64,000 nt of DNA from Urechidicola croceus (GCF_001761325.1 NZ_CP017478.1:1246001-1310000), one strand, 5' to 3'. Numbered from the stretch's first letter, positions 18,242 through 28,730 are shown. Translations and numbers: made by a program. Notes: generated from the letters alone by a model not told the origin.

Positions 18242-19733
18242 ATGAAGAAACTTATTTTTTCTATTTTCTTAACAATTCTTTTCATTTTCATTTTCACAAA
18301 ACAGAGTTCTTGAAACAGAATCTGAAGTAGTTACAAAACATCAAACAACTGTAAAAGGTGTTGCTTTTTCATATTCTGCAACTGCTGGAACACAACCTGT
18401 TTGGAATGACGACGGAGAAGTAATCGCTTCATTATTTTACACTTACTACAAAAGAACAGATGTTAAATCTGATGAAAATCGTCCACTTATCATTTCATTC
18501 AATGGTGGTCCTGGTTCAGCATCGGTTTGGATGCATATTGCCTACACAGGTCCACAAATTTTAAAAATTGATGATGAAGGTTATCCTATACAACCTTACG
18601 GAATCAAAACAAATCCGTATTCTGTTTTAGATATTGCTGATATTTTATACGTCAATCCTGTAAATACTGGCTATTCAAGAATGGTTAAAGATGCAGAAGG
18701 AAAATATCCTGATCGTAAAAAATTCTTCGGAATTAATGCAGATATTGAATATTTAGCAGAATGGATAAACACATTTGTCACAAGAAATAACCGTTGGAGA
18801 TCTCCAAAATATTTAATTGGTGAGAGCTATGGTGGAACAAGAGTCGCTGGTTTAGCATTGGAATTGCAAGACAAACAATGGATGTATTTAAATGGTGTTA
18901 TTATGGTTTCGCCTGCAGATTATCAATTTTTATATAAAAACAGTCCTGTTTCTTCAGCAATAAACTTACCTTATTTTACTGCAGCAGCGTGGTATCATAA
19001 AGCATTAAGTAGTGATTTACAACAAAAAGATTTATTAGAAGTACTTCCTGAAGTAGAAAAGTTTGCCATAGATGAATTACTTCCGGCTTTAACTCAAGGA
19101 GGTTTTTTAGATGAAAAAACTAAGGATGAAATTGCAACTAAAATGTCTCGTTACTCTGGCTTGTCAAAAGCATCTATTCTACAACATAATCTTGACGTAC
19201 CAACAAATTTCTTTTGGAAAGAACTAAAAAGGGAGAATGGTTTTAATATTGGAAGGTTAGACTCTCGTTATCTAGGAATTGACCGTAAAGAGGCTGGAAC
19301 TAGCCCAGATTATAGTGCCGAACTAACTTCTTGGCTACATTCATTTACTCCTGCAATAAACTATTATATTAGAGAGCATCTAAATTATAAAACAGATATT
19401 AAATACGAATTATTGTCATCTGCAGTTCACCCTTGGGATAGAACAAATGACAATACTAGAGAAAATCTAAGACAAGCAATGGCACAAAATCCATATTTAA
19501 ATGTGATGTTTCAGTCAGGATATTATGATGGTGCAACTACCTATTTTGGAGCAAAATACACAATGTGGCAAATTGATCCAAGTGGAAAAATGAAAGATCG
19601 TTTTGAATTTCACGGATATAGAAGTGGACATATGATGTATTTAAGAAGTGAAGATCTTGAAACTTCAAATCAAGATATTCGAAATTTTATCAAAAAAACA
19701 ATGCCAAAAGCAGGTGAATCTGCTAAGTATTAA
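18242..19733 (+). CDS. Secreted S10 serine carboxypeptidase-like protein, frameshifted in the signal peptide
   Basis: The frame from about 18273 to 19733 encodes an S10 family peptidase. NGGPGSASVWMH is the oxyanion region, GESYGGTR holds the nucleophile Ser, SGYYDGATTYF the Asp and YRSGHMMYL the His. No usable start exists in that frame upstream of the oxyanion region. Twenty-odd bases further up, ATG 18242 begins a signal peptide (MKKLIFSIFLTIL) in another frame that hits TGA after 24 codons. Removing one base between about 18273 and 18300, around a threefold TTTTCA repeat, joins them into a good secretion signal ending FSFSQ. This is either a sequencing error or a recent inactivation. A weak -7 box TACCTTTA lies upstream. 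Confidence 0.85.
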
Positions 19734-21001
19734 TTTTTCAATAAAACATTACCTATTGCGCATTGCAAACATTTTTGTGGTGCGCAATATTCATTTTTAA
19801 GTTGTAATAAAGATTGTGTTTGAAAAGCATTTATAGACTTAACTTTTAAATCTGCAAAATTTTCAATAATGCTATTTTTCTCAGGTTTTATTTGTTCAAT
19901 CAAACCGATTATTTCAGTTTCATTCAACTTTCCAATATATCTTAAATAGACAAATTTTAGAGGAATAATTGTGTTAATCAATAACAAGTCAACAAATGAC
20001 TTTGTGAGTTTCTTTACTTGCTTTTTTGATTCTTTTTCAAATGTATAATGTGTTTCCCAGAACTCAGAAGTTGAAACAGAAAAAAGTTTATAAAAGTCAT
20101 CCAAATTTTCAATTTGCACTAATTTTGAAAATAAATTTTGATTCAAATTATACAAACATGCCAATTGTGAAATCCTTATGGTTGGAAAATTTGTTGGACG
20201 CAATCTAAAATATTGAACTGAACTTCGATCAACTGTTTTCAATTTATATTTTTTTGACTGATAATTATACTCACTTTTTAACACATTGAAATATTGGGAC
20301 TCCTTCAAATCATTTAACATTCCTAATTGCCCAAAAAGTAAACTTTCTAAATTCTCTTGGCTCCCACTCTCTTTTCTCACAATAGAAAAATCCAACATGT
20401 TTGCCATTTCAAAAAACGATTCAGCGTTTACTTTTAGCCCAAAATTTTTCGCCAATAATCTAAATAAAACTGCTTCCCAATCAAATTTAGAAGCACTCAA
20501 CAATTCATTTATCAAAACTGATTTTCTCTCTAAACGTTCAAAATACAATCGCTCAAACCAATTATTCATCACAAAAGAATCAATAGAACTAATTTGATTT
20601 TCACAATTGATCCATTTCTGAGGTTTAGAGAATAATTTTTGATAAGAATTTAATAATTCTTTAGATACATACTCTTTCAATTCTAATGTCGGAATTGTAA
20701 CATTTTCATTATTGTGAATTTCAACATCATGCTCCCACACCACATGTAATATCACGTTATCATAATTTTTATCTTTTTCGTGATTATGAATATACCAGTC
20801 TGAAGATTTTAGATGAATTTCAACATTTCCAGCCCACAACTGTTCCCCTATTTTAACTTGAGCATTAAAAAAATCAGGTCCTGAATTTTGATTATGAGTA
20901 CCATTTTTTAGCACCAGAATATCATCATTATTTGTAGAAATTAAATCATTTGTAAAAAACAACCTATACTTCCACACATAGTGTAGTAAATCTTCTTTCA
21001 T
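19730..21001 (-). CDS. DUF2851 family protein
   Basis: This 423-residue protein of a Bacteroidetes/Chlorobi family has no known function. The family N-terminus is clear: HYVWKYRLFFTNDL, NSGPDFFNAQVKIG, WAGNVEIHLKSSDW and DNVILHVVWEHD. The C-terminus carries a four-cysteine cluster CAPQKCLQCAIG, which could bind metal. The WAGNVEIH...HxxD region has the look of a nuclease-like fold, but this is inference only. It is convergent with the S10 gene and the two stop codons overlap by 4 bp. Confidence 0.85.
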   Translation of the reverse strand: MKEDLLHYVWKYRLFFTNDLISTNNDDILVLKNGTHNQNSGPDFFNAQVKIGEQLWAGNVEIHLKSSDWYIHNHEKDKNYDNVILHVVWEHDVEIHNNENVTIPTLELKEYVSKELLNSYQKLFSKPQKWINCENQISSIDSFVMNNWFERLYFERLERKSVLINELLSASKFDWEAVLFRLLAKNFGLKVNAESFFEMANMLDFSIVRKESGSQENLESLLFGQLGMLNDLKESQYFNVLKSEYNYQSKKYKLKTVDRSSVQYFRLRPTNFPTIRISQLACLYNLNQNLFSKLVQIENLDDFYKLFSVSTSEFWETHYTFEKESKKQVKKLTKSFVDLLLINTIIPLKFVYLRYIGKLNETEIIGLIEQIKPEKNSIIENFADLKVKSINAFQTQSLLQLKNEYCAPQKCLQCAIGNVLLKN

Positions 21002-21115
21002 AGCATTTTTAAAGTCTAAATATAAATCATTTATAGTTGAATATAAAATTGAGATGCACTAAATTTTTATTGCTATTAATTTTTCCGTTCTTTGTAGTCT
21101 TAAAGAAATTTTTGG

Positions 21116-21751
21116 ATGATGAATAGTATTGAAAAATTAAAATGGAGATATGCTACTAAAAAATTTGATAGTTCAAAAAAATTATCAGAAACACAAATAA
21201 ACACTCTTATAAACACCTTTAACCTTACTGCTACATCCTATGGCTTACAGCCTTTGAAAATGTTAGTAATTAGTAACGAAAATATAAAAAAACAACTTTT
21301 AGAATATTCGTTTAATCAATCACAAGTTGTCGATTGTTCACACTTATTAGTTATTTGTATCAAAACTAAAATAAACGCAGATTATATTGATCAAAAATTT
21401 GATTTAGAAAAGAAAATTAGAGGTACTTCAGAAGAAATTATTGGAGATTTTAGAGCCTTTTTAAAGAATTCTATTGCAAATAAAAGTATTGATGAAATTG
21501 AAAATTCAGCAATTAACCAAGCATATATTGCTTTAGGTAATTTAATGACCGTTTGCGCATATGAAAGTATTGATTCTTGCCCTATGGAAGGCTTTATTCC
21601 TTCGAAATATGATGAGATTTTAAAATTAGAAGAACATTCTTTAAAGTCAGTCTTGTTATTACCAGTAGGATTTAGAGCCGAAGATGATTTTATGAGTGCA
21701 TTAAAAAAAGTAAGAATTCCGATTGAAGAATCAATTATAAATATTGAATAA
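21116..21751 (+). CDS. Nitroreductase family protein (NAD(P)H-dependent, FMN)
   Basis: The 211-residue protein starts MMNSIEKLKWRYATKKFD, where the RYATKKFD motif is the FMN-binding start of NfsB-like nitroreductases. LTATSYGLQPLKMLVI and ALGNLMTVCAYESIDSCPMEGF complete the family pattern. It reduces nitroaromatics or quinones with NAD(P)H; the natural substrate is unknown. It lies 3 bp upstream of pepD, so the two are probably co-transcribed. Confidence 0.9.
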   Translation: MMNSIEKLKWRYATKKFDSSKKLSETQINTLINTFNLTATSYGLQPLKMLVISNENIKKQLLEYSFNQSQVVDCSHLLVICIKTKINADYIDQKFDLEKKIRGTSEEIIGDFRAFLKNSIANKSIDEIENSAINQAYIALGNLMTVCAYESIDSCPMEGFIPSKYDEILKLEEHSLKSVLLLPVGFRAEDDFMSALKKVRIPIEESIINIE

Positions 21752-21754
21752 ACT

Positions 21755-23206
21755 ATGAGTAACGATATAAGAAATATAGAACCAAAAGCAGTTTGGAAAA
21801 ATTTTGCAGATTTAAATGCTGTTCCACGTGCATCCAAAAAAGAAGAACGTGTTATTGCATTTATAGTAAATTTTGGTAAAAAACTAGGATTGGAAACAAT
21901 TATTGATACAGTTCAAAATGTAATTATTAAAAAACCCGCTACTAAAGGCATGGAAAATCGCAAAAAAATTGTGATGCAAAGTCATTTAGATATGGTACAT
22001 CAAAAAAACAATGATACCGTTTTTGACTTTGATAATGAAGGGATCAAAATGTATATTGATGGAGACTGGGTTCGTGCTGAAGGAACAACTTTAGGCGCAG
22101 ATAATGGTCTTGGTGTAGCATCAATTATGGCTATTTTAGAATCAAATGATATACAACATCCAGCAATTGAAGCATTATTTACAATTGATGAAGAAACTGG
22201 AATGACAGGTGCAATGGGATTAGAAGCAGGATATTTAACTGGTGATATCTTATTAAATCTTGATACTGAAGATGATGATGAAATTGGTGTTGGATGTGCT
22301 GGTGGAGTTGATGTAACTGCAACAAAAAAATATGTTATAGAATCGATTTCTAAAAATTCTTCTGCTTTTAAAATTACAGTAAAAGGTTTACAAGGAGGGC
22401 ATTCTGGAATGGATATTATTAAAGGGCTTGGAAATGCTAATAAATTGATGAATAGAATCTTATTTGCTATTTCTGATACTATTCAAATCTCTGAAATTGA
22501 TGGTGGAAGTTTGAGAAATGCCATTCCAAGAGAAAGTAATGCTATTATTGCAACTCAAGATGAAAAAGGTTTAAAAGTTGCTTTTGAAAAGATTTCTAAA
22601 GAAATTCATAATGAGTTTGACTCCATTGAAAAAGAATTGAAAATTTTGATTTCAAAAACTGAAACACCAAATTCAGCACTGTCAAAATCTGACCAAAAGA
22701 CACTAATAAATACAATTTATGGTGCTCATAATGGTGTTTTTAGAATGAGTCCAGATATTGAAGATTTAGTAGAAACTTCAAATAATATTGCTAGAGTAAT
22801 TGTAAAAGATGGAGTAATAAAAATTGGTTGTTTAACACGTTCGTCTGTAGAATCTGGAAAATGGAATATGGCAAATACTCTAAAATCAGTTTTTGAATTA
22901 GGTGGATTTAATGTTGAATTTAGTGGTTCATATCCTGGCTGGAAACCAAATCCAAATTCGGCCATTTTAAAAGTAATGAGTAATTTATATGAAAAAATGT
23001 TTAATGAAAAACCAAATATTTTAGCTTGTCATGCTGGTCTTGAATGTGGATTATTAGGAACACATTATCCTGAAATGGATATGATTTCATTTGGACCAAC
23101 AATTAAAGGAGCACATTCTCCTGATGAACGTGCAAGTATTAGCTCTACTCAAAAATATTGGAAATTTTTATTAGAAACTTTAAAGAATATTCCAGAGAAA
23201 AACTAA
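21755..23206 (+). CDS. pepD: Aminoacyl-histidine dipeptidase (cytosolic non-specific dipeptidase)
   Basis: This 483-residue M20-family zinc dipeptidase has the metal site residues in MQSHLDMV (about 70-77), TLGADNGLG (about 112), and DEETGMTGA with the catalytic Glu pair. The lid-domain motif GLQGGHSGMD and the C-terminal CHAGLECG and GAHSPDE motifs are typical of PepD. It cleaves Xaa-His and other dipeptides in the cytoplasm. All metal ligands appear intact and the length is normal for PepD. Confidence 0.94.
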   Translation: MSNDIRNIEPKAVWKNFADLNAVPRASKKEERVIAFIVNFGKKLGLETIIDTVQNVIIKKPATKGMENRKKIVMQSHLDMVHQKNNDTVFDFDNEGIKMYIDGDWVRAEGTTLGADNGLGVASIMAILESNDIQHPAIEALFTIDEETGMTGAMGLEAGYLTGDILLNLDTEDDDEIGVGCAGGVDVTATKKYVIESISKNSSAFKITVKGLQGGHSGMDIIKGLGNANKLMNRILFAISDTIQISEIDGGSLRNAIPRESNAIIATQDEKGLKVAFEKISKEIHNEFDSIEKELKILISKTETPNSALSKSDQKTLINTIYGAHNGVFRMSPDIEDLVETSNNIARVIVKDGVIKIGCLTRSSVESGKWNMANTLKSVFELGGFNVEFSGSYPGWKPNPNSAILKVMSNLYEKMFNEKPNILACHAGLECGLLGTHYPEMDMISFGPTIKGAHSPDERASISSTQKYWKFLLETLKNIPEKN

Positions 23207-23210
23207 AAAT

Positions 23211-24116
23211 ATGCCAACAGTATTAATCTCAGGAGGAACAGGTTTAATTGGAAAATATCTTTCTAAAAAGTTATTGGAGAAAGGTTACAAAGTTTCAATT
23301 TTGAGTAGGTCGAAAAAGGAAGATTCCAATATGCAATATTTCACATGGAATATTGAAAAACATGAAATTGAAAAAGAAGCCATAATTACTGCAGATTATA
23401 TAATTCATTTGGCTGGGTCAGGAATTGCTGATAAACGTTGGACCGATAATAGAAAAAAAGAAATTATAGATAGTCGAGTTGATTCTACTAATTTAATTTT
23501 TAATAAAGTAAAAGAATATGATTCTATGCTGAAAGCCTTTATTTCAGCATCAGGAATTAATTATTATGGTACCATAACTTCTGATAAAATTTTTACTGAA
23601 AGTGATTCAGTTGGAGATGACTTTTTAGGAAATGTATGTAAACAATGGGAAGAATCCGCAAATCAATTTGAAGGTTTAGGAATTCGAACTGTAAAATTAC
23701 GAACTGGTGTTGTTTTTACAGAAAATGGTGGTGCCTTAGAAAAAATTGTAAAACCTATCAAAATGGGATTAGGCTCACCAATAGGAAGTGGAAAACAATA
23801 CACACCTTGGGTACATATTGAGGATTTATGTAATATGTATATTCAAGCAATTGAAAACAATGAAATGACTGGAAGTTATAATGCAATCGCACCAGAACAT
23901 ATTACCAACAAACAGTTAACTATTGCAATTGGAAAACAATTAAAAAAATCGATTTGGTTACCTAATGTGCCAAGTTTTATCCTTAAATTAATTTTAGGTG
24001 AGATGTCATTTTTAGTTTTAAAAGGTAGTAGAGCATCTAGTAAAAAAATTGAATCAACTGGATTTAAGTTTTTATTTCCAGATATAGAAAATACTTTAAA
24101 CGATTTACTTAACTAA
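23211..24116 (+). CDS. TIGR01777-type SDR epimerase-like protein
   Basis: The 301-residue Rossmann-fold protein starts with the nucleotide motif ISGGTGLIGKYLSKKL. Extended-SDR landmarks follow: HLAGSGIADKRWTDNRKKEI, ISASGINYYG with the catalytic Tyr, and RTGVVFTENGGALEK. The pattern HLAGxxIadkRW is diagnostic of the TIGR01777 (YfcH-like) group, whose substrate is unknown. It follows pepD by 4 bp. Confidence 0.9.
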   Translation: MPTVLISGGTGLIGKYLSKKLLEKGYKVSILSRSKKEDSNMQYFTWNIEKHEIEKEAIITADYIIHLAGSGIADKRWTDNRKKEIIDSRVDSTNLIFNKVKEYDSMLKAFISASGINYYGTITSDKIFTESDSVGDDFLGNVCKQWEESANQFEGLGIRTVKLRTGVVFTENGGALEKIVKPIKMGLGSPIGSGKQYTPWVHIEDLCNMYIQAIENNEMTGSYNAIAPEHITNKQLTIAIGKQLKKSIWLPNVPSFILKLILGEMSFLVLKGSRASSKKIESTGFKFLFPDIENTLNDLLN

Positions 24117-24198
24117 TACTGATTAAATAATTAACTCCAACAATTTTCTAAAACCGTAATTAATTGTATTTTTACGTCTTAGTAACCTCAACATATTT

Positions 24199-24966
24199 AT
24201 GGGAAAAATTATTGCAATTGCTAATCAAAAAGGTGGAGTTGGAAAAACTACCACAACAGTAAATCTAGCAGCATCTTTAGGTGTATTAGAGCAAAAAGTT
24301 TTATTAATTGATGCAGACCCTCAAGCAAATGCCACATCAGGATTAGGTATTGATGTTGAAGGAGTTGAATATGGAACATATCAACTTTTAGAACACACAA
24401 TTTCTGCAAAAGAAGCAGTTATAAAAACAAGTTCACCTAATGTAGATATAATACCAGCTCATATAGATTTAGTTGCAATTGAAATAGAATTGGTTGATAA
24501 AGAAGAGCGAGAATATATGCTTAAAAAAGCATTAAAAGACATTAAAGATAATTATGATTATATTTTAATTGACTGCGCTCCTTCTCTAGGGTTAATTACA
24601 TTAAATTCATTAGTTGCTGCAGATGCAGTAATCATACCTATCCAATGTGAATATTTCGCTTTAGAAGGGCTAGGAAAACTATTAAACACTATCAAAGGTG
24701 TTCAAAAAATACATAATAAAGAATTGGATATTGAAGGATTATTGTTAACCATGTATGATTCTCGTCTTAGACTTTCAAATCAAGTTGTAGAAGAAGTAAA
24801 AAAACATTTTGAAAATATGGTCTTCAAATCAATTATTCAACGAAATGTTCGTTTAAGTGAAGCCCCAAGTTATGGTGAAAGTATCATAAAATATGATGCT
24901 ACAAGCCGTGGAGCAGAAAATTATATTAGTTTAGCGAACGAAATTCTTAAAAAGAATAAAAAATAA
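24199..24966 (+). CDS. parA: Chromosome partitioning ATPase ParA
   Basis: The 255-residue deviant Walker-A ATPase has KGGVGKTTT near residue 11, DADPQANAT and DCAPSLGLITLNSL. With ParB it segregates the chromosomal origin region. The size and the direct overlap with parB (the last base of the parA stop is the first base of the parB ATG) mark it as the chromosomal Soj type. A -7-like TATTTTTA lies about 28 bp upstream. Confidence 0.96.
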   Translation: MGKIIAIANQKGGVGKTTTTVNLAASLGVLEQKVLLIDADPQANATSGLGIDVEGVEYGTYQLLEHTISAKEAVIKTSSPNVDIIPAHIDLVAIEIELVDKEEREYMLKKALKDIKDNYDYILIDCAPSLGLITLNSLVAADAVIIPIQCEYFALEGLGKLLNTIKGVQKIHNKELDIEGLLLTMYDSRLRLSNQVVEEVKKHFENMVFKSIIQRNVRLSEAPSYGESIIKYDATSRGAENYISLANEILKKNKK

Positions 24967-25859
24967 TGGCAAAAGCGACGAAAAAACAAGCATTAGGAAG
25001 AGGATTGTCTGCTTTATTAAGTGATTCTGGTTCTGATATAAATTCTGCAAATGATAAAAATGCAGATAAACTTGTTGGTACTATTATTGAACTTGAGTTA
25101 GACTCTATTGAAGTAAATCCATACCAGCCAAGAACATATTTTAATGAAGAAGCTTTAAGAGAATTAGCAAGTTCTATTAAAGAACTAGGAGTTATTCAAC
25201 CAATTACAGTTAGAAAACTTGATGGAAATAAGTTTCAATTAGTTTCAGGAGAACGTCGTTTTAGAGCTTCTAAATTAATTGGAAACAAAACTATTCCTGC
25301 ATACATAAGAATTGCAAATGATCAAGAAATGCTTGAAATGGCATTGGTTGAAAATATTCAACGAAAAGATCTTGACCCTATTGAAGTTGCATTATCTTAT
25401 CAAAGATTAATTGATGAAATTAATTTGACACAAGAAGAAATGAGTCAACGTGTTGGAAAAAAACGCTCAACTGTTACAAATTATTTAAGGCTATTAAAAT
25501 TAGATCCAATAGTTCAAACGGGGATGCGTGATGGTTTTCTTACAATGGGACACGGACGTGCATTGATTAATGTTGAAAATCAAGACGATCAATTGGCTAT
25601 TTATGAAAAAGTTTTAAAACAAAAATTATCTGTTCGTCAAACTGAACTATTAGTTAAAAATTTAAAAGAAGGAACTCCAGAAACTCTAGCAATAGAAAAA
25701 CCAGAATTACCAAAATACGTTAAAAAAAGTCTAAAAGGTCTAAGTGAATACTTTGGCCATAAAGTTGACGTTAAAGTATCAACAAACAATAAGGGAAAAA
25801 TCGTCATTCCGTTTCATTCTGAAGAAGATTTTAACCGCATCAAAAAGTTATTGCAATAG
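24966..25859 (+). CDS. parB: Chromosome partitioning protein ParB
   Basis: The 297-residue ParB/Spo0J has an N-terminal tail (KKQALGRGLSALLSD), the CTPase/ParB-N domain with VNPYQPRTYF and SGERRFRAS (the GERRxRA box), and the helix-turn-helix with VGKKRSTVTNYLRLL. It binds parS sites near the origin and slides as a CTP clamp. I saw no parS site nearby but did not search exhaustively. Confidence 0.96.
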   Translation: MAKATKKQALGRGLSALLSDSGSDINSANDKNADKLVGTIIELELDSIEVNPYQPRTYFNEEALRELASSIKELGVIQPITVRKLDGNKFQLVSGERRFRASKLIGNKTIPAYIRIANDQEMLEMALVENIQRKDLDPIEVALSYQRLIDEINLTQEEMSQRVGKKRSTVTNYLRLLKLDPIVQTGMRDGFLTMGHGRALINVENQDDQLAIYEKVLKQKLSVRQTELLVKNLKEGTPETLAIEKPELPKYVKKSLKGLSEYFGHKVDVKVSTNNKGKIVIPFHSEEDFNRIKKLLQ

Positions 25860-26437
25860 TGATTAATTCAAAATTTTTATTTATCATTCTGTGTTGTTTT
25901 ATTTTTACTTCTACTTTAGTTCATTCTCAAGAAGATGAATTGATAATTAGTGATTCTATACCAACACTTGATGAAGAAATAAACCCTCTAGCACCTTCTA
26001 CTGCTGCATTCTACTCAGCAATTATACCTGGTCTAGGGCAAGCATATAATAAAAAATACTGGAGAATTCCAATGGTTTACGCAGCACTAGGAACTTCAAC
26101 TTATTTTTATATAGAGAATAACAACAAATACAATACAGTAAGAGAAGCATTCCAATTATATAAAGCTGGAAAACCTAACGATTTTGATGGGGTGAATGGA
26201 CCTGCTTATAGCGAAGCAACATTTGAAAGAGCACAAAAAAGATATAAAGAAGATCGAGATTTATCACTTATCATTACAATTGGTATTTATGCCTTACAAA
26301 TTGTTGAAGCAAGTGTTTCAGCGCATCTAATGCAATTAAACACAGATGATAATATCTCTTTAAATCCAAAAATTATGATTGATCCAGTTACAAATAGAAG
26401 CGTTGCTGGTATTTCACTTACATATAGTTTAGAATGA
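25859..26437 (+). CDS. DUF5683 family exported membrane protein
   Basis: The 192-residue protein starts at GTG, sharing one base with the parB stop. It has a signal peptide (FLFIILCCFIFTSTLVHSQ) and the family core PSTAAFYSAIIPGLGQAYNKKYWRIPMVY, with hydrophobic segments near 80 and 145. The gene order parA-parB-DUF5683-dapB-lepB is common in Flavobacteriia. Its function is unknown. Its stop overlaps the dapB start (ATGA). Confidence 0.85.
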   Translation: MINSKFLFIILCCFIFTSTLVHSQEDELIISDSIPTLDEEINPLAPSTAAFYSAIIPGLGQAYNKKYWRIPMVYAALGTSTYFYIENNNKYNTVREAFQLYKAGKPNDFDGVNGPAYSEATFERAQKRYKEDRDLSLIITIGIYALQIVEASVSAHLMQLNTDDNISLNPKIMIDPVTNRSVAGISLTYSLE

Positions 26438-27135
26438 AAATAGCACTACTAGGATACGGAAGAATGGGAAAAGCAATCGAAAAAATTGCTGTCGAACGAG
26501 GTCATAAAATTGTTTTAAAAATAGATGTAAACACTCAAGAATATGATATTTCTATTGCAGATGTAGCAATAGATTTTAGCATTCCAAATTCTGCCTTTGA
26601 TAATATAACTAATTGTTTTAAAAATAATGTGCCAGTAGTTTCAGGTACAACAGGTTGGCTAGATAAATATGGTGAAGCCGTTGAAATATGTAAAAAAGAA
26701 AATGGTGCTTTTATTTCTGCAACTAATTTTAGTTTAGGTGTAAACATTTTCTTTGAACTCAACGAACAATTAGCAAAAATGATGTCAAACTTAAGTGATT
26801 ATAATATTACTATGGAAGAAATTCATCATACGCAAAAATTAGATGCTCCAAGTGGAACTGCAATTACTCTTGCCGAAGGAGTTATTAAGCACACTTTAAA
26901 AGAAAACTGGGCATTAGATGTAACAAATTCAAATTTAGAAATACCAATAGTAGCAAAAAGGATTCCAGAAGTTCCTGGCACACACTCTGTAAGTTATTCG
27001 TCAAGTATTGATGATATAGAAATTAAACATACTGCACATAACAGAAAAGGCTTTGCCTTAGGTGCTGTTGTTGCAGCAGAATGGTTAATAGGGAAAAATG
27101 GGGTCTTTAGTATGAAAGATGTATTGGGAATTTAA
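26434..27135 (+). CDS. dapB: 4-hydroxy-tetrahydrodipicolinate reductase
   Basis: The 233-residue enzyme of lysine and meso-diaminopimelate synthesis has the NAD(P)H motif GYGRMGKAIE at the N-terminus and the family signature EIHHTQKLDAPSGTA (about 130-144), with the catalytic His and Lys. It is slightly shorter than the proteobacterial enzyme, as usual in Bacteroidetes. It is translationally coupled to DUF5683. Confidence 0.95.
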   Translation: MKIALLGYGRMGKAIEKIAVERGHKIVLKIDVNTQEYDISIADVAIDFSIPNSAFDNITNCFKNNVPVVSGTTGWLDKYGEAVEICKKENGAFISATNFSLGVNIFFELNEQLAKMMSNLSDYNITMEEIHHTQKLDAPSGTAITLAEGVIKHTLKENWALDVTNSNLEIPIVAKRIPEVPGTHSVSYSSSIDDIEIKHTAHNRKGFALGAVVAAEWLIGKNGVFSMKDVLGI

Positions 27136-27156
27136 AATTTATTAAAAGAAACGATT

Positions 27157-28728
27157 ATGACAATAATGCAATGGTTTATATTTTTCTTAATTATACAAGT
27201 AATCCATTTTTTAGGAACGTGGAAATTATATGTTAAAGCAGGAAAAAAGGCTTGGGAAGCAGCAATACCTGTTTACAATGCAGTTGTTTTAATGGATATT
27301 ATCAATCGACCTCGATGGTGGGTAATTTTACTTTTTATTCCAATAGTCAATCTATTAATGTTTCCTATTCTATGGATAGAAACAATAAGAAGTTTTGGTA
27401 AAAACACTAGATTTGATACTACTTTGGTATTGATAACTCTAGGTTTTTATATATACTATGTTAATTATTTTACAGATGTTGAGCATATAAAAAATAGAAG
27501 TTTAAAACCAAGAAGTGTACTTGGTGATTGGGTAAGTTCAATTGCATTTGCAATCATTGCAGCAACATTAGTCCATACGTATGTTATGCGTCCATTTACA
27601 ATACCAACCTCATCTTTAGAAAAATCGTTACTTATTGGAGACTTTTTATTTGTGAGTAAATTTCATTATGGAGCACGAACACCTATGACACCATTGGCAT
27701 TACCTATGGTTCATGATAGTATGCCTTCAATTTCTATTCCTTTTACTGGGCTTAAAACTCCATCTTTTGTTTCGCATTTTAAGAAACCTCAACTACCTTA
27801 TTTTAGGTTACCTGGACTTCAAAAAATCAAGCGAAATGAAATTGTTGTTTTTAACTGGCCTGCAGATTCTCTTAAATGGATGTGGAATGATAATTCTGGA
27901 AAATTCACTTACAAACCTATTGATAAAAAAACAAACTATGTTAAGAGATGTGTAGCGATTGCAGGAGATTCTTTACAAATTATTGATGGAGACATATATA
28001 TCAATGGAAAACTTTCAATTATGCCTGATAGGGCAAAACCACAATACAATTATATAGTAGATACTGATGGAAAACAACTTAATACAAGAAGTCTAAGACA
28101 ACGATATAATGTAAGAGAAGGTTATATTGATAATAATGGTAAATATGTATTAAATTTAACTGATGAAGAAGTTGAATTAGTTAGAAAAAACCCCTTGGTT
28201 AAAAGTGCCACAAAACAAATTGAACCTAGTGGAACTTTTAATAAGAAAATATTCCCTCATAACGAACAATACCCTTGGAGTTCAGATAATTTTGGACCTA
28301 TTTATATTCCTGAAAAAGGCGCTACAGTTGAATTAAACAGTAAATCTATTCCTTTTTATGAGCATCTTATAAGAGAATATGAAAACAATGATTTAACTAT
28401 TGATAATAATAATATTTATATCAATGGAAAGATAGCTACCAACTATACTTTTAAGCAAGACTATTATTGGATGATGGGTGACAATCGACAAAACTCATTG
28501 GATGCACGTAGTTATGGATTTACTCCATTTGACCATGTAATTGGCAAGCCAGTTTTTATTTGGTTTAGTTGGGAAACAAATGGAAAAGGATTAAAAGAAA
28601 AAATACGTTGGGAAAGATTATTTACAACTGTACATGGAAGCGGAAAACCTGTTTCTTATTTCTTTTATTTTATTGGAGCTATTGCTGTATACTTCATATA
28701 TCGATTTATCAAAAAGAGAAGAGCATAA
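27157..28728 (+). CDS. lepB: Signal peptidase I with N-terminal DUF5684-like membrane domain
   Basis: At 523 residues it is much longer than the Escherichia coli enzyme. The first 110 residues are membrane segments around PVYNAVVLMDIINRPRWWVI (DUF5684-like). The S26 peptidase follows: PFTIPTSSLEKSLLIGDF carries the nucleophile Ser, and NYVKRCVAIAGD the general-base Lys. GDNRQNSLDARSYG is the conserved box. A C-terminal membrane segment (about 495-515) is present. The enzyme cleaves secretory signal peptides at the inner membrane. A long insertion separates the Ser and Lys boxes, which is common in Bacteroidetes. Confidence 0.93.
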   Translation: MTIMQWFIFFLIIQVIHFLGTWKLYVKAGKKAWEAAIPVYNAVVLMDIINRPRWWVILLFIPIVNLLMFPILWIETIRSFGKNTRFDTTLVLITLGFYIYYVNYFTDVEHIKNRSLKPRSVLGDWVSSIAFAIIAATLVHTYVMRPFTIPTSSLEKSLLIGDFLFVSKFHYGARTPMTPLALPMVHDSMPSISIPFTGLKTPSFVSHFKKPQLPYFRLPGLQKIKRNEIVVFNWPADSLKWMWNDNSGKFTYKPIDKKTNYVKRCVAIAGDSLQIIDGDIYINGKLSIMPDRAKPQYNYIVDTDGKQLNTRSLRQRYNVREGYIDNNGKYVLNLTDEEVELVRKNPLVKSATKQIEPSGTFNKKIFPHNEQYPWSSDNFGPIYIPEKGATVELNSKSIPFYEHLIREYENNDLTIDNNNIYINGKIATNYTFKQDYYWMMGDNRQNSLDARSYGFTPFDHVIGKPVFIWFSWETNGKGLKEKIRWERLFTTVHGSGKPVSYFFYFIGAIAVYFIYRFIKKRRA

Positions 28729-28730
28729 AA

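Noticed and set aside
28569-28730. Upstream start for the WbqC gene inside lepB
   Set aside because: The extra residues are the lepB sequence in another frame; the family N-terminus begins at 28731.
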